This document shows, piece after piece, positions 22,503 to 33,765 of a DNA stretch of 64,000 bases (its first letter is position 1; each line of letters starts with the position of its first letter). The stretch covers positions 73,472,001 to 73,536,000 of the forward strand of contig JAZBRS010000075.1 in the NCBI GenBank assembly GCA_037176725.1, given 5' to 3'. Source of the stretch: Posidonia oceanica (Eukaryota; Streptophyta; Magnoliopsida; Alismatales; Posidoniaceae). The position numbers and the translations under genes were made by a program. Under the pieces are notes generated by a model. That model was given only the letters and a program-made list of their open reading frames with translations. It was not told the origin of the DNA and made no database searches.

Positions 22503-23836
22503 TGTTGGAATAATTCATGGAACTATATGTATAATCATATTAATTGTATTAATTAACATGCCAATTAAAGTCATAACATAAGATCCAGGAAAAGTCATGA
22601 ACAACCAATGCAAGCAACAGAAACAAAACAGAGAAATAAAGTTAGATCTTATCTGATCGAGTCGTCTTGAAGGAATTACCTTAGAGAAAACAGCGACCCA
22701 CACCAGTACATAGGGTTCCATGCTTTTCCTCTTAGGATAGAACGATCAAGTAGATGGATAACGTACCGAGTTCTCGTCTATACGACGATTACACCTTAGT
22801 CACCTCAAAATCAAATAGCACATCAATCGACAAAGAGGGATGCGTCATAGTTTCATTTTCGGAGAATACAGAATCGTCAGAGAGGAGACAGAAGAGGAAA
22901 GTGTGTGAGAGGAAGAAGAAGAATTCTGTAACCGTCTCTCCTTTCGCCACATATATCCGTCTCAATGAGTCTGATCCTTTCCACGTGGTTTGGAAACACC
23001 CGTTGGAAGACGCGTTTTGACTGGCCAGATCGTCAATAATTAAGGTAAGACCTTAATTAAACTTGATTAGCTAGTGTAATTTTGTGCAAAAAGTACCCGA
23101 AGATCATTCCCTCAAGCCCTCAAGCCTGAGCCCCAATCCGACCTCGCCTGACATGCACGCGTGCATGTGGTTATCCATGCCTACTCCAAGCTCTTGTGAA
23201 CAATTGTTTTAGAGCTCCTTGGAAATAGGATCATCTAAGATTTTACTATTCTCTAATGTGGGACTAAAGTCCCACACTCATGCACAAAACAACCCTCTAA
23301 AATATTCCCTCCATTGGACTTACACTTTTGGACTTATTACCAAACATTTAATCCTTATTAACAAAGGCAATGTAATGGACTTAACATGAGCATTATTTAA
23401 TTAAGTATCATGGGCCTAATTAAGCCCAACTTAAACCCGATTAATTAAATGTTCAACAATAAACTCATGAAGTAGACCTTCTAAGTTTTAGGATTGATTG
23501 AGGTCTTCAACCAATCAGTCCATGTTTCAAGTGCAAGACGATAAGCAGTGGGAACTTCATAATCTTTGATCTCTACTGAACCAATTCTGAAATCATCTAT
23601 TAAAATGAATTGGGATCAACATTAATATCAAAACCATCATATTATTTTTATTCAATAAATTACACATATCTATCCAAACTTTACTAACGTGGCATTAGTG
23701 AGAGGCTTGTTCATCCACCAAACATAGCTTTCAAAAACGAGGAAATCAACTCCTTCCCAATGGTGACTGTGCTTCGCAATGGGAGTTTAGCTTGACCAAT
23801 CTGTTCTGCACTTGATGTTTTGTCGCATGATCTGCA
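22503..23836 (-). repeat. Copia-2 5' LTR
   Basis: Partner of the left LTR. Its plus-strand open frame is at 22754-23020, also 88 codons, with the same C-terminus (LNESDPFHVVWKHPLEDAF). Confidence 0.8.
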
Positions 23837-25479
23837 TTGGATTTGATGAGAAAGGGAGCCCAGCAGAACTCAATTGTAGCATTGAACTCCTAGTGTACAA
23901 AAGATGGAGTTGAAGACAACATGCTAAAAAAAATGCAGTAATTTAAAATGTTACTCTCCACATTTATAACTTAGGATCCTTTCCTCTGGAACAAATATTC
24001 CACTTGAAGGATCCCTGCAAAAGAACTTCTTATCACTTGGAATTACAGATTGGACAAGACATACCATGGATTCCCACTCTGTCCTCTGGATGGAGTCTCC
24101 TATGAGCATCAAGCTTTTGTTCTTAAGTTGTTCCAACAACTTGATTGCATCAAACCTAACTACAATTTACAACCATTGAAGACATTTCACAATAGAATAA
24201 CAACACAGTTCAAATTTCACAACAAAAATATGATGTTGATGATTAGTACCTTGGCAGTTGACATCCATGGGGACTCCACCTCCATTTATGATAAAGAGAA
24301 TCAAGTCAACCATTGTTCATGCAAGTCACCTGCCTTGTGAGGTAAGGGCAGCGCTGTCCTCCGTGTATCGAGGATAAGAACCATCTTCATCCAATGCCCA
24401 TTTTCCTTCGAAGACATCACATCCTTCTTTCAATGATTCAAACAACTTCTCATTCTCTTCTGGCTTAGCCATGAAACTGGATTGGACCAAATGCTGATGA
24501 ATAGAATGTAACCATTTGCCATTAGTGCAGTAGGAACTCTCTCTGGCCAATCTCAACAAGAAAGTGACGAGAAAAGAAGTCAAAACAAAAGAGATGAGTC
24601 TTGGCCTCATTTAGATCATGGGCATGTGGGCAGAGGAACTATGAAGATGATGTATTTTTGGGAAATTCCGTGTTTTTGCATGTCCAATTTTTTTCTATGC
24701 TGATTGTTGTTGTTTTACAAACACTTAATCCAACAACCATCCTTGTTTCCTTGCAAACTACTCTTGTTGTTGTTGACACCCCATTTTGACAGGCTGAATC
24801 GATTGGAATCTTCTGGTGGCTTCTGAACCTAAACCTAGGTCCAAACCCACACCTTTCCTTTCTTCTTTTCCCTCAAAACAAGCCCAGACTCAACCTAAGA
24901 TTACACCCCTTTCCCGAACCCAAAAACTAGCCAAAAATCATAGGAAAACTCATCATTCCTAACTTAGCAAACCCACCAAAGAGCCCTCAAAATTTCAAAT
25001 CAAAACTACTCCCAAAAACTCCAGAAAACCTAGGCAAAACTACCCTTTTTCTACACCTCAAAACCTTTCCAAAACATTCTCAAAACCAAACCGAAACCCT
25101 GGGGACAACACTAGGGACCATAGGCCACACACCCACCAAAATTCACCCCTTTTCAAAACCTCTAAACCCTCTTTTTACCCAAATTATCCTTTTCTCTCTC
25201 TCTTGGATTATTCTTTTCTCTCTTCTCTCTCTCTCCTGATTATCCTCCTTCTTTTCACCTCCTTTTCTCCCTCTTTTTTGTCTGACTGTGGGCCCCCCTT
25301 GTGCTCCTGTCTGTTCTCAACCTTATTCCTATTTTTATCTTATTTTTACCATTTTCTTTGATTTTCAAAAAATTATTTTCCTTCAACTCCTCTCTTTCTT
25401 ATTTATTCCTCCATTTCTCCATTTTCCTCTCCTTTCTAATTTCCTCTTCTCTTCTCTTTCTAAACCCCTAAAAAACCTT

Positions 25480-26235
25480 TAAAAACATTTAAAATTCTAA
25501 AAAAAAAGAGAAACAAATCAAAATCCTAAAAATAAATAATTAAAAACTTAAACAAACAATTAAAAACAAAAACCTAACTAAATCCAACTAAAAAAGGAAA
25601 TTAAGAATGCAATCTAAAAAATACAAAACAAACAAAAGAAAATGCTATAAAATCAAGCAAAAAACCAAAATATAATCAAAACGAAACAAAAGTAAAAACC
25701 TCATTAAAAATAATAAAAAATAAATCCTAAAAAAGAAGAAAACAATTAAAAATACTAAGACAAGTAATTAAGAAAAAAACTTAACAAATCTAAAAGAGGC
25801 AATTAGAAAACCTCAAAAACAATTTAATTAAAAAGAAAGAAAGGAAAAAGCTTAACAAGAAAAACTTAACTAAAAAATATTAAAAGAATTTAACAAAATC
25901 AAAAAGCAATCTAAAAGAGACTTAAGAAAAAATCTTAAAAACTAAAAGACTAAAACTCCTCCTAACTAATTAAAAAGCAATCCATTAAAAAAGCCTAATT
26001 AAAAAAATCCCAACTTAACAAGAAAAACTTAATAAGAAAAACTCAACTAAAAAACAATTAAAAAATTTAACAAACATATAAACCAAATCAAAAACAATTT
26101 AAAGAAAACTTAAATCTTAAAAACTTAAATCAAAACTAAGATTCTTTCTAACCCTAATTAATTTAAAGACAATCTTTAAAAAAAAACCTAATTAAAAACC
26201 CCAACTTAAAAACAACTACTTTAAAAACATTTTCA
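25480..26235. repeat. A-rich low-complexity tract
   Basis: About 750 bp dominated by A with scattered AACTTAA/AATTAAAAA words, directly flanked by pyrimidine-rich stretches on both sides. It looks like part of the long LTR, not a gene. Confidence 0.7.
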
Positions 26236-28684
26236 AATCTTTTCTATTTTTATTTCCATTTTAATTTTCTTATTCTTCCTTTTTCTTCCTTTCCTTTTCT
26301 TCCTTTCTTCCCCTTTCCTTTTAATTCCCTTTTCTTTTTTATTTTTGCCGGCCCAAGCCCTTCCCTCCTTCCTTTCCTTTCTTTTTTTAATTTCTTTCTC
26401 CCGCGCACAGGCCCGGCCCACGGCCGACTTCTCCTCCTCTTCCCTCCTTCTTCCTCTCCCTTCCTCTACTGGTTTTTTTCTTCTTTTTTCTGCAGCAACC
26501 ACCTTCACCAATCGACACATCACCGTCCTCACACCTGCTGTCCTTGCGCGCCCGCATGCCCTCTGCATCAGGCCGGACCGGCGTGCGCCGCCCTCCTCTC
26601 GTGCACCTGCAACCTCCTGCCACCACCATTCCGGCAATTAATTGCCGCCGAACCCGCAGACAAAAACCCAGTAGAAACCAGTAGCTCCAACCAGAAAACA
26701 GAACCCTTCACTGCCCAGCACCTCCACCCTCTCCCGTGTGCATTCCCAGAGCAATCCCCAGCCAGAGAGAACCCAATTCACCTCCTTTCTCTGCCAGAAA
26801 AACCAGTATTTCCTCCTCTTGATCTCACTGAAAACTAGAACCTCAAACACCTTCCAAATCTCTCCCAATTCCTCCCCCAATCTCACCCAAGCTTCCAGCA
26901 CTACAGCCCTTCCTTCCACGCCCGAAACCATCCCAGAATTCACCCCCAATCACTTGATATCACCCCCAGAATCCAACAGCATCCTCCTCTAGAATTCCCT
27001 CCTACATAGACCACCATTCCTCCCCAAAACCTATCCAGAAACTCACTGAAACTCCACCTTCTCAAACCACCCAAGCTTCCCCTCTAACCCTCACCACGGC
27101 CGGAATCCTCCACAACAAACACCTATTCCACTTTCTGATCCAGAAATCCACCATCAGCAAACTCCCTCTCCAGCAATCCACGACCTAACCTAAACCCTTC
27201 CACACGCTCACCAAGCATCCAGGAGCCCACCGACAGCTTCCACTTGATCCAGAGAGCAACAGGCCTTCCCCCCACCTTAGGCGATCTCCGGTGCACCCGA
27301 CAAAGCCGATCTCCTCCGCCAGCACCAGAACGTGCGTCCGAGCATCCAGCGAGCTCTGGAAGACCCCCAGGAGTGGATCCCAACCCCCGCGAGCCACCGA
27401 CGACGCTCGCACCAACCGAACAGACCTCGCCGGCATCTGTTGAAACAGCCTGCGTCGGGGGAGCGCTCCGGACGTCAGAATAGGTACCCCTCTTCTCCGG
27501 TAATCTAGTTCCTCCCTCTTCTTGCTTTTCCGCCCCTCAAATAGGGGTTCTACTCCTTCTCTCGCCGGGTCAGCACCGCCGCTGACCCGTCTTCTCCGGC
27601 GAGCTCAAAGCTCGCCTCGCTGCTCCAGTTAATAGAAAGCTTCGCCGACCTTCGTCCGAGGACCGCACGACCTCCAGGAGCGTGGCCATGCTCTCAGATC
27701 CCATCCTCGACGTCCCGATCGCCCGGTCTGCTTCAGAAACCTTCTGCAGTCCTCCGTCATCTTCTCCGGTCTGCTCCAGGCCGCGTCACGGGCCGCCGAC
27801 GTCGCTCCAGCCTCCGTGCAGCTCCGGCACTCGCCGTCGCCGCACCTACGCCTCACCGGCACCCCTCCTCCTCCGTCTCCGGTCACTGGTAGCTTTGCGC
27901 TACAGTGGTTTCGTCTTCTTCCATCACTATTCATTTATTTTCTGTTAGCTAAACTATTTTGTTACTAAATTGCATTTTCGGTCTCTGCTTTCACTTTATT
28001 ACATTCTGGTCCTGCCTCTGTTTAAGATTGATTTAATTTCGCATTTAAATCTTATGAAATTGCATGAAAAACCCAAAAAATAAACTAATTGCATGTCAGT
28101 CCTGCCACAGTGTTTCTTTTCAGTGTTTCCTTTAAATTCCAGTTCTCTTATTTTATATTATTGCATGTTAGTCCTCTGATATTAATCTGATTTAATGCTT
28201 ATATTTTACCTTCATGTATTGCATTTCTAGTCCCTGTAAATGTTCTCATTTGCACTTTAGTCATCTAGTCTGTTAACTTAGGTATTTATTTTTCAATTTT
28301 CTTTACTGCATTGCATCATTTCCCTCATATTATCTGATTTTTGCATATAGGTCCTTCCTCATGCACAGTATGTATTTAAATGCATGTTTTGCTTATAAAA
28401 TTGCATTTTTAACCCTGCATGTTTGAAAAACTGCATATAGGCCCCTGTTTGCATTCCCAGACCACTCAGACCCCTGTTCTGGCCTCCTGCCTTGAGGTCT
28501 GGATATCTTCAGATCCGGCCGTTGGATCTTCTCAACTAAGCTACCTGGGCGACCCCGGCGGAGCGCTCTTCAGCATGGGCCATTCAGATTTCAGATCAGG
28601 CTTCAGATTTATAAGGTAAGTCCTCTTGAACCTCGGCAGCATCTTTCGCATACCATTTGCATTGCATGGCTTTTACACGCTCTT

Positions 28685-29405
28685 TGCCGTTTTGTTTCTC
28701 GCATCGTTTTGCGTGCCAGCTTTGTTTCTGGCACCGTTTTGCGTGCCCGATTTGTTTTTTGCACCGTTTTGCGTGTCAGTTTTGTTTCTCGCACCGTTTT
28801 GCGTGCCAACTTTGTTTCTTGCACCGTTTGGCGTGCCGCTTTGTTTCTTGCACCGTTTTGCGTGCTAGCTTTGTTTCTCGCACCGTTTTGCGTGCCAGCT
28901 TTGTTCCTCGCACCGTTTTGCGGGCCTGCCTTGTTTCTTGTACCGTTTTACGTGCCAGCTTTGTTTCTCGCATCGTTTTGCGTGCCCGACTTTTTTCTTG
29001 CACCGTTTTGCGTGTTGCTTTGTTTCTCGCATCGTTTTGCGTGCCCGACTTTTTTCTTGCATCGTTTTGCGTGTCGCTTTGTTTCTCGCATCGTTTTGCG
29101 TGCCCGACTTTGTTTCTTGCACCGTTTTGCGTGCCGCTTTGTTTCTTGCATCGTTTTGCGTTCTGGCTTTGTTTCTTGCACCGTTTTGCGTGTCGACTTT
29201 GTTTCTTGCACCGTTTTGCGTGCCTCGCTTGTTTCTTGCACTGTTCTGCATGCCGACTTTGTTTTTCGCACTGTCTTATGCTCTTGCTTTGTTTCTCCCA
29301 TTGTTTTACGTTCTTACTTTGTTTCTCGTACTGTTTTACGTTCTTACTTTGTTTCTTGCATCGTTTTGCATGTCGGCTTCGTTTCTCGCACCGTTTTGCG
29401 TGTTT
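28685..29405. repeat. 30-bp minisatellite, about 24 copies
   Basis: The unit is close to TTTGTTTCTCGCACCGTTTT followed by GCGTGCCAGC. Some units are 29 bp. Because 30 is a multiple of three, stop-free frames of 100-300 codons open in several frames on both strands, with decapeptide repeats such as CFLHRFACRL on the plus strand. These frames are products of the repeat, not evidence of a gene. Confidence 0.9.
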
Positions 29406-30908
29406 TACGTTGTTTCCTCTTGCCTGTCGCCCGCATTGCCTGTTTTTACCGCTGTTTTGTTTTATCGCCTGCATTTGCATATAGGGCAGTGATGCTTACT
29501 GCCTGGAGTTCTCACGAGCCAGGTTTCGCCCGGTTCGGAGCACAGACAGCGTTGCTTAGACTGCACGTTTACTTTCTTGCATTGCATTCCATCACTTAGA
29601 GCACACCTTTGAGCATTTAGATAGACATTCATTGGCACTTAGGCATTCAAAGTCTGCATTTCCCTGCGTATGCGAGCATAAGCCTAGAAAGACCGATTCT
29701 CGGACGTGTCGGGGGTGCCTAACACCTTCCCCGCACGTAACAGGAGTCCTTGCCCTCTCTCTTGGCCCGCAATGACTATATTGCCCTTATCCTAGGCACG
29801 AGTCACATCATTTGCATTCATTTGCATCTCATTTCTTTGGCATTGCCTTGCATTGCATCTTTTACTTGGTTTTGCGTAATTATTCACGCATTTTCCTGGT
29901 TTTCCTTGTCTCCCGATCTAATAGACTTGGTGGCGACTCCGATTTTGTCTTATCTTCTTCTTTTCTTTTCCTTTCCCTTTTTTAAATGTTTTTGAGTTAA
30001 ATCTTTCTTTTCGGACATAGCCGCTAATAGTGAACCTGATTCTGATCGGTGCACGCGAGCTTTGACAATGTGCATGAACGATCTGAATACCAGAATTACT
30101 ACAGTTGTCTCATATCACCAGATTTCGGTTACACCAACGACACAAATTAAAAAGAAGAGAGTTCGTTGGTATACTTGGGCTAGGCCCTGAACAAGTCCAT
30201 AGGCCAGATCCGATTTTCCATCTTAAGGGACCCTGGAAATGTTCATATACATTCGATTCTATTATGATCTTGCATCAACTGAATTCGATTATGTGGTCCA
30301 CTAAAAGTTATCGGGTCTTCCTGCGCTAGGTGCCTAGGTCCCAATGGCCCTGTATCAACTACTAAAGAAATTGTGAGGGTTCAAAAGGATTCGTTATAAA
30401 GATTGACCTTGACAGGGGACGACTTATCTTACATTACAAACGAACGGTGCAATTGATGGATTATGATTCTTTGATCAATTTTGTATTATAAAAAAATATC
30501 ACTAGTTATGGAACTTCGGTAATCAACTTTTAAGGGTCATGGAACAAAGTGGTGGCATAATATGTGCAAGATACATCATTATATCAACTTCACCACCACA
30601 GAATAAAAGGTGTCCCACCTAAATTTCAATCTATGTATTTTAAGGTGAAAAGGTACTTTGGACCATCCGTGTATACTGGAATTTACACAACCCCTCCTCA
30701 TGCTATTTGCACTTAAACCAATTAGCTAGCATGCGACGATCAACGTCATGATTGTTCCTTTCATGGTATGGTACATGTGTGATGTATGGTGAGGCAAAAG
30801 TTTGTGCCCACCATGCATCTGACCCACCCATGTGCATATGGAAACATCAGTGTGAGCTAGTCGCTGAACACCTGGGGTAGCAATTGAAATTGTGATTTTT
30901 AATCAAAT

Positions 30909-30912
30909 TATT

Positions 30913-30947
<35 letters not shown>

Positions 30948-30952
30948 TATAT
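30909..30952. repeat. (ATT)n(AT)n microsatellite
   Basis: About nine ATT units followed by about six AT units in intergenic DNA. Confidence 0.85.
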
Positions 30953-32883
30953 GTCCTAGCTAGCTCTCATAAGATCTAGATTCAAGATTCCACCCTTTCA
31001 TGTGATGCATGGAGCATTTCAATTTTACGATGACATGTATTCCTTCTTTTATCACCAATAACTTTGAAGAAGCAATGTGGATTCTTTGAGTATGTTCCTT
31101 GATATTTTTTATTTTTCATAATATATTACAAGAGTTATTCAATTTAGTAGAACTAGAATGGCATGCATTACAAGTATGATAGACAAACTTATTAGTTTTT
31201 CATCCACATCCTGTTAAAATGGAATCAGAACCAAGGGGTGCGTGAAGCAAATGATCAACCTGCAGTCTTAGTTATATTAATCATTTCAATGCGACCACAT
31301 AGATACTTAGCTTAGATATATTTCTTGATAGAAATGTCAGAGGAAGTATTATAGAATCGGCAACTTTCGAACGTACGATCTCTCTACCGACCGATTCCTG
31401 TCTTCAAAATTCATTCTGTCAAGACTCAAGAATTATTTTACTCCTAGCAGCCTGTCAATCATTAATGTACTTCACAAGGAACCTCAAGATGATCTAAGGG
31501 AACAATAAATTCGTCTAGTGACATGCTAACTAACTTCATTCGAGTCCTTCCATAAACAGACCCTCCAAAATAACGTATTCAAGTTGAAAGAAGAGTCTCC
31601 AGCAGACCAGCACTCAAACAATCATTTAGGTGCTTCCGAGAAGAGACTCCATTATTTATCTCTATGTAGAAATAAGTTAGAGAATTGTAAGTATCACTAC
31701 TGTAACTTACAGAGAATTGTGAGAGTCCACTATCTCTTTTGCGTCCTTTTCTCGTAGTGATTATTCTCTTTGATTGTATCTAGATCATGGAGTAGGCTAT
31801 TCAGAAATCAAACCACATATCTTTTTTTCCTTTTTTTTTTCTTGTGTTTGTTTATTTACTTTCACATTAAATTAGGGATTTCAATCCCTAATAAATCCAT
31901 TACCATCCACACAAAACATGCTGGTAGATAAATGTATCAACCGTTGGCGGTATAAATTGAGGCAAGATCCAAGGAAAAAAATAAAAGGCATAAGCAATAT
32001 CGTCGTATTCCGGTAGATAAGTAGAAAGCATCGTTTTCGGAGCTGGTGGTGTTTCCATATCAAGCATACTGTTTCCAAGCAAGTTTTTTTTTCCTTTTCT
32101 TTTATGATAATCTGTCTGCAAGCAAGTAAAAGACATTTTATGTGTCCACAAGGAAGAAGAATCAATCCAAGTGGTGTTATTTGCGTGATGATGCTTCTTT
32201 CCCTTTGGCACCATTCTTGGATGGTGATCATTACACTCCACTGCTGCATGGAAAAGTCGGGAACAACTCAACACAACCCACCTTTTTATTTGATGCATGC
32301 CAAAGGTGGCCATATAAGTTGCACCAAATTGAAGATTACCAAATCTTATAACTCATTTGAAAACTCCTGCCGTTAAACTTTATTGGATTGTTAGAAAAAT
32401 GATAAATCTATATGCATAGAAAAGAAGCGCAAGTGGAAGCAGTAGTTGAGTGGTTCACGTCCAACAACTAAAAAAGGATAAAATCATCTTCGGCCTCTTT
32501 ACAAAGAAAGGAGGAAAAAGGTAATAGTCAAGAGAGAGATATTCTCCAACTGGGAAGATTACAAGTTTTTTTAGAATCCGTAACTCATATTTAACCAAAT
32601 CTTCACTTTAATAAAGCAAGAATAACCGAGTCAAATATAAGTAGAATGTAGATTATTATTCCAGTTGGACTCTGTTATTACCGTAGTTAGGATTAATGTA
32701 GTAGTACTATATTGTTCATGGTGGCAAACTATTTGGTCTTGGTTGAAGAAATTATTAATTTCACGTGAAGACCAGGCTACCTACCTACTGATTGCATCTT
32801 ATTCTGATCCCACCTTTTTTACTAAAGCTTAGCATATTATTAAACCATAATTGTGATTACATGTTGAATTGTTTGGCCGACAG

Positions 32884-32961
32884 ATGCAGCCAACCCATAC
32901 ATCAAGTACGGGACCGACGGTGCATGGTTTCAACTTTCAAGGAAAAAGGAATGTCCTGCAG
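32884..32961 (+). other. Possible orphan exon, function unknown
   Basis: A 78-bp segment between a CAG acceptor and a CAG|GTATGA donor encodes ANPYIKYGTDGAWFQLSRKK, then ECPA. The composition looks like real protein, but I could not assign a family and found no partner exons within a few kb. It may be a relic of a gene broken by rearrangement. Confidence 0.25.
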
Positions 32962-33544
32962 GTATGAGTTGGCCTAAGTTTCAGTGGGGTTTCTTTGTTC
33001 TGTCTGCATTAGTATTTTTCATATGATTATGTAATGTTATATATGTTTCACCTAATTGCTTCAATGTTCGTTAGTTGTTACAAACAAACGAAGACACTTC
33101 GCCAAACCCATTGCCCGAACCCAACAGCCTCCATAAAACTACACAAGGGTCCATGATAATGAACCAGTGGAGAGTGCACATCAACTAGCAGAGCAGTGAA
33201 TGGGTTCTCATCCTTATGACAAACGCTTGTTACTGGATCTAATATAGCTCTCCATTAGGACCAACACTGAAGTCAGGTTAAATTTCAACATTTTCTTGTA
33301 AGGAAAACCAAAATAAATGTGCAACAGCAGTATAAGTACAACTTCAACCACTGGCACAAGGGGTCCCATGACTTCTACTGAGTCTAATTTGATCTAGTTA
33401 CCTGTTCTCGTCGATACTGGGGACACTCTAGAACACGAATACAATAATGCAAACACCCAAACGAAAACCCTGTGTGCAGTACATTTTTTGACAACAAAAA
33501 ATTGAACACGTCCTACTGACCAAAAATTGCATCTACGGGCGCCA

Positions 33545-33564
33545 GAGAGAGAGAGAGAGAGAGA
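33545..33564. repeat. (GA)n microsatellite
   Basis: About ten GA units roughly 130 bp upstream of the TBL-C TATA box. GA repeats are common in plant core promoters. Confidence 0.8.
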
Positions 33565-33692
33565 AGGAGAGATTCGTCAATGATTCAACAAATCTCTCAA
33601 TGAATCAACAATCTGCAATGGAAATGCGTCCTACTTTTTGTGTCACTTTTGCCTTTTCATCTCTTCTTTCCATAAGTCACCTCGCGAGCTCC

Positions 33693-33701
33693 TTATAAAT
33701 A
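33693..33701 (+). promoter_or_regulatory. TATA box of TBL-C
   Basis: TTATAAATA lies 73 bp before the ATG, matching the spacing seen at TBL-A. Confidence 0.6.
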
Positions 33702-33765
33702 GAGACGCACCACCCCACTTGAACTCCACTGCTTCCATTATCTTTTTCTACTCTTCCAACCCATC

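Larger units (their letters stand above)
18464..23836 (-). mobile_element. Copia-2: internally deleted Ty1/copia retrotransposon
   Basis: Two direct repeats (18464-19782 and 22503-23836, about 1.3 kb each) bracket minus-strand gag-pol fragments. On the minus strand the LTR reads TGCA(A/G)ATCATGCGAC…ATTCCAACA. The right LTR ends at …GATCTGCA and is followed directly by pseudogene exon sequence. Reverse transcriptase is cut shortly after its start and RNase H and the polypurine tract are gone. The target duplication is not recognisable (TTGGA against ATAAA), in keeping with loss of flanking host exons. No primer-binding site was recognised. Confidence 0.82.
18086..24610 (-). pseudogene. Broken TBL34/35-type gene split by Copia-2
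   Basis: Minus-strand fragments in gene order. 24250-24610 holds the ATG, signal segment, GCDVFEGKWALDEDGSYPRY and, after a break, KWRWSPHGCQLPR. About 23951-24145 holds LLEQLKNKSLMLIGDSIQ and WESMVCLVQSVIPSDKK. 23837-23895 holds [13 protein letters not shown]. 18086-18447 holds SWEWRDGTHGNC, WGTGSS, then LSEFRKDGHTSVYSEQ and DPNTYADCTH. This pattern (DGTxGNCxNE, NITxLSExRKDGH) matches the TBL34/TBL35 branch, not TBL-A/B/C. Lesions: a 2-bp GC insertion near 24353, a TGA replacing an Arg codon after NNG, TAG replacing Gln after NIT, loss of the end after TYADCTH, and loss of the segment between APFL and SWEW, where Copia-2 sits. TBL34/35 proteins acetylate xylan. This copy cannot. Confidence 0.8.
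24771..30067 (+). mobile_element. Long LTR-like block, probably Ty3/gypsy Tat/Ogre type
   Basis: The block begins TGTTGACACCCCATTTTGACAG, a common start of long plant gypsy LTRs, and ends …GCGAGCTTTGACA. It has the composition swings of such LTRs: a C-rich part, a pyrimidine-rich part, an A-rich part, a GC-rich part (26.4-27.9 kb) and a minisatellite. TGGCGACTCC at 29931-29940 resembles the tRNA-Arg-type primer site of Ogre-like elements, so the LTR itself may end near 29930 and the rest be internal leader. No gag or pol is present. This is either a solo LTR or a truncated element. Short open frames in the GC-rich part are on both strands and are not called as genes. Confidence 0.5.
30068..33765. 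other. Intergenic region between the long LTR block and TBL-C
   Basis: AT-rich sequence with two microsatellites, one possible orphan exon (32884-32961) and the TBL-C promoter. Overlapping open frames on both strands at 31.88-32.38 kb match nothing I recognise. Confidence 0.5.

Noticed and set aside
26345..27948. Several GC-rich open frames on both strands
   Set aside because: They lie in the GC-rich part of the LTR-like block, are Pro/Ser/Arg-rich low-complexity, and overlap each other in opposite directions.
28657..29599. Open frames of 275 and 296 codons (+) and 234 codons (-) that look like repeat proteins
   Set aside because: They overlap in several frames of the 30-bp minisatellite; the openness follows from the unit length, and no start context or domain supports a gene.
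31881..32376. Overlapping open frames on both strands
   Set aside because: No recognisable domain, no splice partners and conflicting strands. One plus-strand frame (32142-32351) looks protein-like but could not be assigned.
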